Part shown: positions 39,327 through 51,314 of the stretch, piece after piece
Numbering within the stretch: position 1 is the first letter of the stretch
Layout: each line of letters opens with the position of its first letter
Assembly (NCBI GenBank): GCA_949317995.1
Contig: OX439037.1
Location: forward strand, 50,874,080 to 50,938,079
DNA length: 64,000 nt
Source: Acholoe squamosa
Lineage: Eukaryota > Annelida > Polychaeta > Phyllodocida > Polynoidae
Reading direction: 5' to 3'
Translations under genes and position numbers: made by a program
Notes under the pieces: generated by a model
Seen by the model: only the letters and a program-made list of their open reading frames with translations
What the model was told of the DNA's origin: nothing
Databases searched by the model: none

Positions 39327-42300
39327 AACAAGAAAGCGTTTAGTTTAAAACAGTTAAGTCTAGAGTATGTCTTGGAGAGACAGAAAGGAAACGAGGCAAG
39401 GGTACAGAGCCTAGGCTAGATGACTTGCCCATGACTATGTCATAAGGACACATGTACCTGCTTGATTGTCTTCCTCCCCCTCCCACCCACAACTACCAGC
39501 ACAGCTCTGATAGAGTAGTGAGACATGACTGAGTACCCCCCAACCCACCTAGTGGTGTGCCTATCTACCATCCCCTCTGCCTCCCACACCCACTGGTGAT
39601 TGTCTGGTGGTGTCACCACCTACCCTGCCTGCCCCTGCCTTTAGACCCAACTGCCTTAATTTGTCATCAATGTCATGTCATTAATGTCATCACCTCATGT
39701 CATTTTCCTATACCATCACCTCATGTAATCACCTCATGTCACACATGTCATCACCTAATGTCATCGGGATCACCTCACGTCATCACCCCATGTCATCCAT
39801 GTCATTACCTCATGTCATCCATGACATAACCTCATGTCATCATTCCATATCATCTCATGTCATTACCTTGTCATCACTTCATTTCATCACCTCATGTCAT
39901 TAATATCATCACCCCATTTCATCACCTCATGTCATTATACCATACCATCACCTCATGCCATCACCTCATGTCATCAATCAATGTCATCACCTCAGGTCAT
40001 TACCTCATGTCATCCATGTCATCATCTCTAGTCATCAATGTCATCATCTCTAATAATCCATGTCATCACCTCATGTCATTACATTGTCATCACCTCATGT
40101 CATTAATGTCATCACCTCATGTCATTACATTGTCATCACCTCATGTCATTAATGTCATCACCTCATGTCATTATCCATACCATCACCTCATGTCATTAAT
40201 GTCATCACCTCATGTCATTAATGTCATCATCCCATGTCATCATCTCTAGTCATCAATGTCATCAACTCTACTCATCCATGTCATCACCTCATGTCATTAC
40301 ATTGTCATCACCCATGTCATCATTTCATGTCATTAATGTCATCACCCCATGTCATTATCCATACCATCACTTCATGTCATCACCTCATGTCATCACATTG
40401 TCATCACCTCATGTCATTACATTGTCATAACCCATGTCATCATTTCATGTCATTAATGTCATCACTCCATGTCATTATCCATACCATCACTTCATGTCAT
40501 CACCTCTTGTCATCACCTTGTCATCACCTCATGTCATCCATTTCATCACCCCATGTCATTAATGTCATCACCTCATGTCATTAATGTCATCACCTCATGT
40601 CATTAATGTCATCACCCCATGTCATCATCTCTAGTCATCAATGTCATCATCTCTAGTCATCCATGTCATCACCTCATGTCATTACATTGTCATCACCCCA
40701 TGTCATCATTTCATGTCATTAATGTCATCACCCCATGTCATTATCCACACCATCACTTCATGTCATCACTTCATGTCATCACCTCATGTCATCACCTCAT
40801 GTTATTATCCATACCATCACCTCATGTCATCACCTCATGTCATTAATGGCATCACCCCATGTCATCATCTCTAGCCATCAATGTCATCATCTCTAGTCAT
40901 CCATATCATCACCTCATGTCATTACATTGTCATCATCCCATGTCATCACCTCATGTCATCAATGTCATCACCCCATGTCATTATCCATACCATCACATCA
41001 TGTCATCACCTCATGTCATCAATGTCATCACCCCATGTCATTATCCATAACATCACATCATGTCATCAATCAATGTCATCAATCAATGTCATCACCTCAT
41101 GTCATTACCTTGTCATCACCTCATGTTATTATCCATGCCATCACATCATGTCATCACCTCATGTCATCCATGTCATCACCCCATGTCATCACCCCATGTC
41201 ATTAATATCATCATCTCATGTCATTAATGTCATCACCCTGTCATCATCTCTAGTCATCCATGTCATCACCTCATGTCATTACATTGTCATCACCCCATGT
41301 CATCGTCTCATATCATTAATGTCATCACCCCATGTCATTATCCATACCATCACATCATGTCATCACCTCATGTCATCAATCAATGTCATCACCTCATGTC
41401 ATTACCTTGCCATCACCTCATGTTATTATCCATACCATCACATCATGTCATCACCCCATGTCATTAATATCATCTCATGTCATTAATGTCATCACCCTAT
41501 GTCATCATATCTAGTCATCCATGTCATCACCTCATGTTATTACTTGTCATCACCCCATGTCATCACCTCATGTCATTATCTATACCATCACCTCATGTCA
41601 TCAATCAATGTCATCACCTCATGTCATTATATTGTCATCACCTCATGTCATCCATTTCATCACCTCATGTCATCATCAATATCACCTCATGTCATCACCT
41701 CATGTCATTACTCTAGTCATCCATGTCATCACCTCATGTCATCACTTCATATTATCACCATCACATGTCATCATCTCTAGTCATCCATATCATCACGCCA
41801 TGTCATCACCCCATGTCATTCATGTCATCACATCATTTCATCAATCCATGTCATCATCTCATGTCAATATATTGTCATCACCCCATGTCATCATCTCCAT
41901 GTCATTATCCCATGTCATCACCTCCATGTCATTATCCCATACCATCACCTCATGTTGTCAATGTCATCACCTCATGTCATCCATGTCATCACCCTCTGTC
42001 ATCATCCCATATCATCACCTCATGTCATCATCTCTAGTCATCCATTTCATCACCCCATATCATCATCCCATGTCACACTTCCTGGTCACATCCTTCCATC
42101 TGCCAGGTGTTCATGGGAAAGATCAGAAGGACCTTGAGCTTTCCCACGGTGCTATTTCTCTTAAAGGAACTGCTGATACTTGTGATTGATGTGTGAGCCT
42201 GCAACAGTATGTGTCTGTATGGGGCCTAATGCTTTGTCTATGAGAGAATCTTGGAATTAAACCTATCAATAAACCAAATGGGAAGGCCTTCAAAATCAAC

Positions 42301-42925
42301 TATATCAAAAGATATTTGCCCAGATAACCATGGCACGCACTGCCCCCATACTTACTCTATGCCCTCCTCTTCTAAAAAATCTGAAATCTGTCTATAAGTG
42401 GGGTTAAAGACAGTTTGATTACCCTTTTATTTAGGGTAAAAAGAGCCCTAAATCCCATGCATTTCTCCATAGGAAAAAAAGACAACAGTAATTACCATGT
42501 CACAGCCATCAAAGTACACCTTAAATGTAAATTCTATTGCATGGATAGCTTTGTCTTACTTTTTGTCTCACTATATGACTAATTTTTGGGTGTTTAGTTG
42601 TAACCGAAATAGTGCTAAATGACAGGTTTTGATGGTCTATGCAAATTCTTGGAATCTCAATATAAGAAAATCATACCTCATGAAGTGTTTTTTTTTCATC
42701 ATTTATCATAAGATTTTCATGTAAATAGAAATATGACTCATGGGGTCTTTGAAGGGTGTGATAGGGCATATGCTGTGTAATGGAATATTTTTTTGGTGGT
42801 GCATGTAATCTGCTAGAAGCCAAAATAGCAATTGAAACTTGGTAATCATAAGAAACTCGGCTAAGGGCTAGTAAACAAGAGGTCAGAAAGGTGGTGTCAA
42901 AGGCCCTTGCCTCGTTTAATGATGC
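39327..42925. repeat. Dispersed repeat family R1, copy B, with expanded minisatellite core
   Basis: The left arm (39327-39543) and right arm (about 42080-42920) match copy A at 1433-2925. The core is a 2.4-kb minisatellite in place of copy A's short arrays. The small plus-strand ORFs inside are translations of the repeat. Confidence 0.82.
39657..42076. repeat. TCATCACCTCATG minisatellite (about 2.4 kb)
   Basis: Degenerate 13-16-bp units built from ATGTCATCACCTC / CATGTCATTA run for about 2420 bp without interruption, with local higher-order duplications. Several frames are open only because the unit lacks stops; the translations (MSSPHVITSCH repeats) are not proteins. Confidence 0.93.
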
Positions 42926-43355
42926 CACAGAGTGTTAGAATAGAGAAATTTTGGGACCCGGCATGAAAATCCACCACCCTCCCCTGTTGTTAAAAAATGA
43001 CCACTCTCTAATTGCCAGGTGGGGGGGGCTTGTTGAATTTTTGTGGACCGGCAAAGTTTTTCTGAGCCCCATCTCCCAACCGATATGATCAAAGTCATCA
43101 TGAAAATGCCCCCCGACCACCTGGCAATTAAAATCACTGGTCCAAAAAGCATGTCTTACCCTTGTGGTCCCTCATGAGTGCTACACTTACTGGGTACTTC
43201 AATTCACCATAATTATAATTGGCTAGAAATTCTAATAGGCTAACTTGTCTAAGCAAAGCACTGGAATGGATGTACCCAAAGATTGCTCTACAGTGTCTAT
43301 ACCTACTTGATTTAATCAATTCACATTAAATGCACCTTTCAATTATAATGGTTTG

Positions 43356-43695
43356 TGTTACCAGTTTGGAGGTTCAAGTCTCACTATCAGAAAGAAAGAC
43401 AAGGCAGTGATTCGAGTTTATGCCAACGGTTTTATTCACACAAGCGGCTACCTGGAAGGTGTTGGGGCAGCTATTCTATCTCCTACTAGTGTTCTGTACG
43501 GAGGCCTGAAGGGCCTCTGATGTAGCGACTGAGCCCAGGGTCTTATATATGTATCCCAGTGGTTGTCGCCAGATGTCCCATAGGTCCGGATCAGTGCTGC
43601 CACCTATGCGAAGCCTTAGGAACACCCAGCGACAGGACTCAGTTGCCACGCCAGACGACACCTCATAATAATACATGTACTGGTATACCTCTACA
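43356..43695 (-). mobile_element. LTR with adjacent polypurine tract (LTR-element 3' end)
   Basis: Read on the minus strand it begins TGTAGAGGTATACC, has a TATA-like ATATATAAG near 43545 and AATAAA near 43430. Immediately before it, the minus strand reads GTTTGGGGGAGTAG (43709-43696), a polypurine tract, so this is the 3' LTR of an otherwise missing element or a remnant kept with its PPT. The far boundary and TSD are uncertain. Confidence 0.55.
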
Positions 43696-43728
43696 CTACT
43701 CCCCCAAACAATAGGTAGGAGTTATAAC

Positions 43729-43731
<3 letters not shown>

Positions 43732-43798
<67 letters not shown>
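43732..43798. repeat. (TA)n microsatellite
   Basis: About 33 uninterrupted TA units. Confidence 0.97.
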
Positions 43799-43801
<3 letters not shown>

Positions 43802-44174
43802 TTATACATAGAGTCCTGAAAAGGACTATCAAGTTGTTGTTAATTAACAAACTTTGATTTATGACCTGCAAAAGTCCTGAAAAAGACTCGAAACGTAACA
43901 CTACTATATAATGACACTTTTTAACCTTTAGTTCTAAGTAGAACTGTTTGATTTGAAACCGTATTAATGAACCAATACACTCATAAACAAGAAATGCGGT
44001 TGTGACCGCGTAAAAAAACGCCTCCCGCCGTTAATGTCGCTATACCAGTGTTTGATGACATGTCTCATAAAAGCAGACATAAAGAAGATTTCACAATTAT
44101 CAATTTCTCTATTCAGTAATTTTGTATTGTGAGACCTCATCACATGGGGCAAATGCAATCATCATTGCACTCCC

Positions 44175-44206
44175 GTACCGCTTCGCGGTACCGCCGCTAT
44201 GCGGCG
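44175..44206. repeat. Two abutting perfect GC-rich hairpins
   Basis: GTACCGC-TTC-GCGGTAC (44175-44191) directly abuts CGCCGC-TAT-GCGGCG (44192-44206) in AT-rich surroundings. The adjacent GGGCAATTTTCATTTTAGGG is present as an inverted copy at about 48231-48256, where the hairpins are replaced by (AT)n. Confidence 0.85.
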
Positions 44207-44717
44207 TGGGCAATTTTCATTTTAGGGGTCTCAACTTTGAGGCAAATCAGATGCATCAGATGTAAGAACAACCTCTATTTGTTCCCTCATCCTAACATAA
44301 GTATCTGAGCTAGATTAATCGATTTTTGCATAATGGTTGAATATGACCAGAATATAACATGAATCATATGATGTAATACATAGGTTACACCATAAGTTTT
44401 CTCTGAGACATTTACTAAAGGTCTTTTAGGTGTAAGATCTGGCAAGGCCATTGTCCACAGCATTTTTTGAGCTATGTATTGCACCTTACAACGCAAGGTA
44501 ATAGGGAAAGCTCTTTGAAAATAAGAATGGACAAAGTGTTCATGAATATTGAACTAGACAGCAAATTTAATGAGAGCAGTTCAAATGGTAACCAGTTACC
44601 ATTATGGGGGGGGGGGGCCGTGGAATAAGAGAGCATAGAAAGTGGGGGGAAAAACAGGATTGCATCAGTCTGACCCTATTGAGTTATAAATACAGCCTTA
44701 ACATCAATCTACTCCTG

Positions 44718-44768
44718 TTTGTTTGTTTAGTTTTATGTCCGGGGGCCATCGAGGAACTCAGACATTCA
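44718..44768 (-). mobile_element. 51-bp SINE-tail insertion
   Basis: A 12-bp direct repeat AATCTACTCCTG (44706-44717 and 44769-44780) flanks only 51 bp beginning (TTTG)2-3 and containing TTTTATGTCCGGGGGCCATC. This resembles the 3' tail of a retroposon in minus orientation and is comparable to the insertion at 54282-54339. Confidence 0.7.
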
Positions 44769-44788
44769 AATCTACTCCTGTGGCATAC

Positions 44789-45146
44789 TAAGGCCGTTTT
44801 ATTCTAATAACTTGGATTACGGATCCGGCAATGAGATTTTAGGCAAAATAAAAAAAAAAGCATTCAGTGGTAAAAAATTCAAAAAAGCCCTTGGAGACCA
44901 GCAAATATCCATTATTGATCGACCTATCCGATATAAACTTGTCAAAAATGTACCTTTTGTTGGCTTAAAAGTTTGTTTGGTGTCCAAAAATGTGACATAT
45001 TAAGGCCCTTTTTTTCTTCTTTTTTTTTGCCCTGGCTGATTTTTTTTTTTTTACTCAGTTTTGGAACTTTTTTTTTTTTGGCCCTGACCGACCAAAATGA
45101 TGACTGAAAAAACCTGTAATCCAAGTTATTATAATAACATGGCCTA
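44789..45146. mobile_element. MITE with 32-bp inverted ends
   Basis: The ends AGGCCGTTTTATTCTAATAA... and the complement of ...TTATTATAATAACATGGCCT pair over about 32 bp including AACTTGGATTAC / GTAATCCAAGTT; TA flanks both. The interior has several T-runs and no gene. Confidence 0.75.
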
Positions 45147-45149
45147 AGG

Positions 45150-45190
45150 GTGTATTGCATCATCTACTGCTGTAGCATGATGCAATACAC
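45150..45190. repeat. 41-bp palindrome
   Basis: GTGTATTGCATCAT and ATGATGCAATACAC are perfect inverted copies separated by CTACTGCTGTAGC, which is itself nearly palindromic. It can form a hairpin or cruciform and directly abuts the MITE at 44789-45146. Confidence 0.8.
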
Positions 45191-45474
45191 CATTAGTGAG
45201 GTCTGGTGACAAGTAGGTAATTATAGTTGTATCTAGACCAATCAAACATCATTCATAGCTTTCCCTGGTCCTCAAGACCAAACCAGCCAATATTACTTCA
45301 CAGAAAATAGTTCTCTCAACTGTTATCTTCTGCTTTGATCACAAACACTTTAAATGTAAGTTCCTTCATTTCTATCAAAACCATACGTATTTCTAACATT
45401 CTATCAAATTCACTATCATATACATGACTTTTTGCTGTATCAAAAAGTAGACATGAAAGATTCATTCAGACCAC

Positions 45475-45755
45475 CATTCAGCCATATGAATCTATCACCA
45501 ACCTAATCTATGACCATATATGGATATTCCCAGAAGTAAACAACAATATGTTAATGTATGCTAAAGACCAACCTGCCTTACCATATAAGGAAACAGTCAA
45601 CAACTTGAAACATTCATTGATATCACCATTAATGCGTATGAATCTGTCAGAAATCTCATATATGACCATATATGGATAGTCACACAAGTTAATGTATGCT
45701 AGAGACCAGATGTCTACCCCCCTCCCAACCTGCCTTACCATATAAGGAAATGCAA
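45475..45755. repeat. Tandem duplication carrying four CArG-type boxes
   Basis: Two copies of an about 150-bp segment (sharing GACCATATATGGATA, TTAATGTATGCTA and CTGCCTTACCATATAAGG). Each copy holds CCATATATGG and CCATATAAGG, both exact CC(A/T)6GG matches, at 45514, 45581, 45666 and 45738. No adjacent gene is recognised. Confidence 0.75.
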
Positions 45756-47142
45756 CTCTGGTCTACTGCACTGATGTCATAGTACCAGGCCTAACTTTAT
45801 CAATCACATCAATTTTGACCCCAACCTTTTCCTCTTGCTTTTCTTATCATTTCTACATATATATCTAGCAAACACATTTTTAAAAAAAATCACTCAAAAT
45901 TTCATATCTTACAAGGCAAGTACAATTACTAGTCCCTGCAACAAACAATTTTATGGTGAGGTTGTAAAATCAAATACAAAAATGTAAATATCTCTGAAAC
46001 TATTCATACAAAAACATGAAATTTCTCAGACATACTGCTGATGGCATCTGAAATCCTAACATCTGACTTAAAATGACATTCTTACATGCAGTAACAAAAA
46101 AGTAGATTTAGTATAGAGCTCTATGGACAAATTGGACACCTTTTAGGGATGTCATTGACATCCAGTTTTTCCCGATGGCGATAATCGCGAATTTTGTTGC
46201 CGATATCGCAATTTATTGCGATATTTCAGTATATTTTGATAGGAGATAAGTGCAGACAAATGCTGGCATTTACAGGGGGCATCTGGCATTTAGGAGGGGG
46301 GTTATTAAGTCTCAACTGCTCAGATGTGAATTTCTTCATGGAAGCTTTCCCTTTACTTGGGGAATGTTTCGGGGGAATATTGTCCTTATTACACTTTATT
46401 ATTAAACTTATTCTGATAGAAAATAGTTTAATGAGATGCACAATCCATCTCAAAGATAGCAGGAGTGTAGCATATGCTTCTAAATCACAAAAATATGACT
46501 TTATTTTGCACAAGACTAAGGACTGATTATGCCAGCCTTTTCTCCTCTTGACCAAGGAATAACCCCAAACCCATTCTCTTTGTTTTTTTTGGTTATGATA
46601 GAATGGAAATAAAGGAAAAGTGCTTCTTAAACATGTATGGTTTTATATTACATTAAAGGTTCTGATGGGGGGGGGTGAAGATGTCAAGTTGAAATATTTT
46701 CAATAAAGATATATGGTTTTTTTTTAAGAATTTTTTAGCGTCCAATGGATTCCTTGCTGGGAAATTGAGGTGAGCGAACAAATTCTTTTTTTTTTTAATT
46801 TTGACAAACATCACAAAGAGAAAACTTGTAGAAACTGAAGCGAGCGAAATCCGTAGACAAGATTTTTTTCAAAGAAAAAAAAATTTGTATTTCCGAAAAT
46901 ATGGAGAGGGTGATCCTTAGACCAACTTATTTTTTTGGTGTGGCCTTAAGTCCAACATGGTCTTACCAGTAACTAGAAGGGAGGTATATCCTATCCTATA
47001 TGACTATATTTGCCCACACCTCATGTGACTTTACTAATGAAAATGTCATATATATAGGAAGTAGGTCATTAAATATCGATATAAGGGCAATGTCAATACG
47101 ATATTCAACATTGCAATGTTGCTGATATTCTGATATTGTGAG
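45756..47142. other. No gene recognised
   Basis: AT-rich sequence with T-runs at 46700-46940. The overlapping frames at 46194-46555 occur on both strands with no motif, and neither is supported. Confidence 0.4.
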
Positions 47143-47557
47143 TGTAGGGGTATGGTATTTACACTTTACGTTCATGTACCCGTGGGACTCAGACCTAGGT
47201 CTTCGGGTGTAGTGGGGGAATCCGGATGGCAGGTGGCAGCACCTGCCTCTGGGTTCGTATCCATTACACCAGGGGGCCTACCACTCGTCTGCCACACGTC
47301 ACGTGGCCGGTCTGAGTTTCGCGGGCTTTTCCCCTATATACGGCTGGTCCTACCCCCATGTTCTTCAGTAGTGGTTCTACCCACTGCTCAACCAGGTCGT
47401 TACCCGAAAGGGTAACCGAATGCCCTAGTAGCATGTAGTCCTCTGAGGCTTTGATCGTATGTAACATAAGCTTTGAAATAAAAGCTCGGTTGCCTACCCG
47501 GAAACTTTCTCTCTCTTCGTTATGATTTAATCTAACTTAACGAGACGAACCACTACA
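47143..47557 (+). mobile_element. Solo LTR (415 bp)
   Basis: It begins TGTAGGGGTATGG and ends GAACCACTACA, with AATAAA near 47477 about 80 bp before the end. It shares terminal motifs with the LTR at 22760. The expected 4-bp duplication is imperfect (TGAG / TGAA). No internal region is attached, so it is probably a product of LTR-LTR recombination. Confidence 0.6.
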
Positions 47558-48254
47558 TGAATATCGATGACATCCCTAACACCTTTAAAAAACTTCTACT
47601 TTTATATACTTTAATCATCAAATTTTAACAATTCACGAAAATTGTACATAAAAATGTTAAACCTTCTCACAGAACTCTCAGATTAGACACATTCCAATTA
47701 CTGCCTTCGCTATTCTGCTCAAACTTTTTCTTAATTTTTTGCCAAAACCCCAATGTAAAGAATGTGGGGCTGTTCTTTATGACGACATAGCTCCACAGCA
47801 GGGCACGGCCCCCCATAATTACTGGTGATTTTACAAGGAATTTACACTAATATTGAAGGAATTGTGGCCATGTTGCCGGATCTTACATTGCCCTAAATTT
47901 ATAGATACATGTGTTAATCCTCAAAAATCTTAATAAATGCTTTCAGCCCCATTTGATATATTTTGTATGTGTCATCTAACAGCCTAATATGATTAACTAA
48001 AACAAATACTGGGGTCTGAACTTGAGTGTGTATTGGTTTAAGGTAGATCAAACATGAAATTTGGGTGTGTGACATTGTGAAAAGTCAAATTTCTTTTAAG
48101 GATAAAATCACTAAAAATCATCCAAATCTGTAAATTAAAAAAAGCACATGTAGATCTCGATGTCTTCTGTATACCTATGACTTCTGACTTGGTTAATTTG
48201 ACATGAGGGACTTTCTAGAGCAGTGAAAGTTGAGACCCCTAAAATGAAAATTGC

Positions 48255-48256
<2 letters not shown>
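47558..48256. other. No gene; inverted partial copy of the 44.2-kb repeat at the end
   Basis: AT-rich sequence without coding signal. At 48226-48256 it reads AAAGTTGAGACCCCTAAAAT followed by GAAAATTGCCC, the reverse complement of 44206-44240. Confidence 0.5.

Positions 48257-48338
<82 letters not shown>
48257..48338. repeat. (AT)n microsatellite
   Basis: About 41 AT units, abutting the short repeat at 48226-48256. Confidence 0.97.
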
Positions 48339-48340
<2 letters not shown>

Positions 48341-48826
48341 ACTATCATTAGCACCAGGTCAATACCCTTATACAATACTATGTCATAAATTGAAAAATAT
48401 GACATCCTGGTGTGAATAAACTAGAACCATATACCTTATCAGATCCATCAAGCTTTTAGCTTTAAACTTGTAGACGTTTGTAGTGTCATATGACATTATA
48501 CATACAGTATGGATCTGATTATTATTGTCAACCCGTAAGGTCATGAATAATTAAACCTTATACAAATGCAAACTGGTTCTACTTAAAAGATAGTTATTAA
48601 TATAGTGATATGCTAAAGTAATTTAACATGATCATATGAATATATTATACAATTATTTACAAAGATAAGTCTTCATATGTTGTCCGGGTGCCGTCCTGAT
48701 GTAGAATAAAGATGTCCTTTGCTGCCAAACGTAATCCGAATGTGGTCAGCTAACCACGGGGTGGAAGTGCTAGTCTCTAGGTTTTATATTAATATAATAG
48801 CTTTTTTTTTTTTTTTTTTTTTTTTT

Positions 48827-50219
48827 ACTTAGACTTAGAGTCCCTACATCTAATGACCTCTCCAATGAAGACATATGCCGTCTATTGATCTTGGTCCTGA
48901 CCAAGAACAATTTTGACTTCAACGGTAAACATTACCTACAAGTCGGCGGCACGGCTATGGGCACTAGAGTAGCCCCCACCTATGCCAATCTCTTCATGGG
49001 AGACCTTGAAAACTGTCGGATTTACACCTATCCAAAACAACCCCTGGTTTGGTACAGGTTCATTGATGACATTTTCTTCATCTGGACCCATGGCAAGGAA
49101 GAACTCATTAAATTCCTTGACTATGTGAACACAGATGAGGTGAGTGAGACCATTAAATTCACCGCAGAAACCTCCACTGTGAGTGTCAACTTTCTAGACA
49201 CCATCGTGAAGACCAATGATGGGGGACCCCTCACCACTGAACTGTATGTCAAATCTACAGACGGTGGTAACTACCTCCATGCAGACTCTGCCCATCCCAG
49301 ACACTGCATCCTGGGCATCCCCTACGGGCAGTTCCTACGCATCCGCAGGATCTGCTCCGAGGATGATGACTTCATCAAACATTGTATTACCAAGGGAAAA
49401 TATTTTGTACGACGAGGTTACTCGCCCTGCTTTATCCAGAGCGCCTTCCATAAGGCACTACTGATTAAACGGGAGTCATTGCTCACCATCAACCCCAAGA
49501 TGAGTGAGGATGACATCCCCACTATCCTAATCAGCACCTACAACCCTGGCTTCAATGGCCTACGTAGAATTGTTGAAAAGAATTGGGATATTCTGGGCAA
49601 GTCGTGTAGCACCCGAGAAATACACCGCAAACGCCCCATCTTTGCCCACAGGAAACCCAAATCCATTAGGCAATCCCTGGTCCGTGCCAAACTGAGGCCC
49701 TTGTCAACCACCCCGACACCTCATACCCATCACTGCATTGCCCGCAGCACTTGCAGATATTGCACCCGTCTCAATACAGAGTGCAGGATCACTTGCACCG
49801 CCTCTGGCAGAACCTACATCAGTAAGTTCAATGTGAACTGTTGCAGTTCCAACCTGATCTACTGTCTACAGTGTAGAAAATGTGGGATCCAATATGTGGG
49901 ACAGACCCAGAGTGAATTGAAAGAACGGTTCAAAACCCATTTCGATAAAATCACTCACCCCGAGCGTGATTTGAAAACAAACACTAATGCCCGACAGTCT
50001 GGCTTCCATAGAGCCGACAGTGAAATTGGTGCCCATTTCAGGTCCGCAGGCCACAACGGCTTAGATGATGTGATGATCTACGTCGTTGACTTCATCTATG
50101 CCTCACCGCAGAGTGAAGCGGCCAAAAAACAAAGGAACCTATCTGAATTCAACTGGATTCAAAGGCTCCACACTACAGCCCCTGTAGGTTTGAATATCGG
50201 AGGCCCCAGCCTCAAATAA
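48827..50219 (+). CDS. Penelope RT/GIY-YIG protein, N-terminally truncated
   Basis: The frame is open from the T-run; there is no native start. It retains the later RT core (GTAMGTRVAPTYAN, FIDDIFF, SVNFLDTIV), the Cys-rich linker (CRYCTRLN) and the GIY-YIG nuclease (LIYCLQC...QYVGQT...RFKTH, then EFNWIQRLH). It is clearly homologous to PLE1 but diverged, including about 15 extra residues after the GIY-YIG motif. The palm region ahead of the GTAMGT motif is missing, so the protein cannot be active. Confidence 0.9.
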
Positions 50220-50640
50220 TCATCCTTAGGTTCGGGGGGGGGGGGGGGGGAGAGACTACACCCTAGTCACGTTACTAAAAAAAGCTTACTAAGCAAGTTG
50301 TAGTCTCTCCCCCATAATTTATATGCACTGGACCTACCCACCCCCGGGTTGAGCGCCAGCACATTGCCTGAGTAACCCTGAGTTACCTGTTATCCAAGAC
50401 ACCAGTATAATCTTTGAAACCTCCAGGAGCCCACGTGGGCGACTAGAGATTAATTTTTCCACTAACCCCCCCCCCAGTGGACCCACGGGACCTTTCTCTA
50501 AACAGTGTCACAACCCAAGTGTCACGCAGAGTCTAGGATTTATTTCCCCCCCCCCTCCCTAGGCCTACACAGGCCAGGGTACCGCCCACAGTCAATAAAT
50601 TTCAAATTATCCCAATTTTTAATTTACACTGTGATCAAGT

Positions 50641-50872
50641 GCAGCCTGATGAGTCCCATGGATGAAACCGCTCACTTTTGTAAACACCCAGATTTGCAAA
50701 CAAAACTGCACCAGATACTGTCAACACACTGAGTTGACAGCACCTGGCAACTGACAGTCACCAAGCAACCAACCACCATGGTTACTTGTGATGTCACTGG
50801 GAGTCTTGGATACCGGCACTGTGATGTCATAGAGAACGTTCTCCTTTGAACCTTCACAAAAGCGGTAGCTGC
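50641..50872 (+). ncRNA. Hammerhead ribozyme of PLE2 with long stem III loop
   Basis: Stem I GCAGC (50641-50645) pairs with GCTGC (50868-50872). The core CTGATGA is at 50646-50652, stem II GTCC-CAT-GGAT at 50653-50663, GAAA at 50664-50667. Stem III ACCGCT (50667-50672) pairs with AGCGGT (50861-50866); the cleavage triplet GTA ends at 50867. The stem III loop is about 188 nt and contains a hairpin CTGTCAAC/GTTGACAG. All three stems differ from PLE1 but remain paired. Confidence 0.85.
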
Positions 50873-50923
50873 CAACAAGGACGGATTGATATTTCGTTTC
50901 CACTACCTATATTAATATAATAG

Positions 50924-51314
50924 AACACTGATGTTGAATAAGGGCAGCTACCCTTAATCCTCTGGAAGTGCTAATGTCAGTAGTAGTAATCCGGATGGTG
51001 TGGATATATAACAAGGGTCAGCTAGCATGTGAAGCCTGAAGTGCTAGTTCATTCGGATCCTATGTGTATAATATAGTGCAGAAACTTGGAGGTGTGAAAC
51101 TTATATCCGTGAATGTAGGTATAAGAACAGACTTCAGCTATAGTAGTGTAACTGAATAAAAACGTATCCATCCGGATGTCAATCAGGAACTAGTAACTCA
51201 GGAACAGCACAACTGGGTACATCCACATCAGGCAGCATCAGAAACAGCATAAATATCTATTCGGATATAGTACAAGATAATCAGAAACAGGTACATCAGA
51301 ATATATTCGGTATG
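50924..51314. other. No gene; retroelement-like leader or LTR remnants
   Basis: Repeated GAACAGC/CAGAAAC and ATCCGGATG motifs and an AATAAA near 51155, but no boundary could be assigned. Confidence 0.35.

Larger units (their letters stand above)
48801..50907 (+). mobile_element. Penelope-like element PLE2, 5' truncated
   Basis: It is flanked by a 16-bp direct repeat TATATTAATATAATAG (48785-48800 and 50908-50923). It begins with a long T-run (about 25 T), runs directly into the RT ORF, and ends with a 3' untranslated region carrying a hammerhead ribozyme whose cleavage site is 40 nt from the end. The truncation is deeper than in PLE1. Confidence 0.88.

Noticed and set aside
39697..42189. Long plus-strand open frames (up to 222 codons) with MSSPHVITSCH repeats
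   Set aside because: They are translations of a stop-free minisatellite; all three frames give similar repeats and start sites are arbitrary.
46194..46555. Overlapping 110-residue frames on both strands
   Set aside because: Complementary shadows of each other with no start or motif support.
48135..48405. Frames encoding long Ile-Tyr repeats
   Set aside because: Translation of the (AT)n microsatellite.
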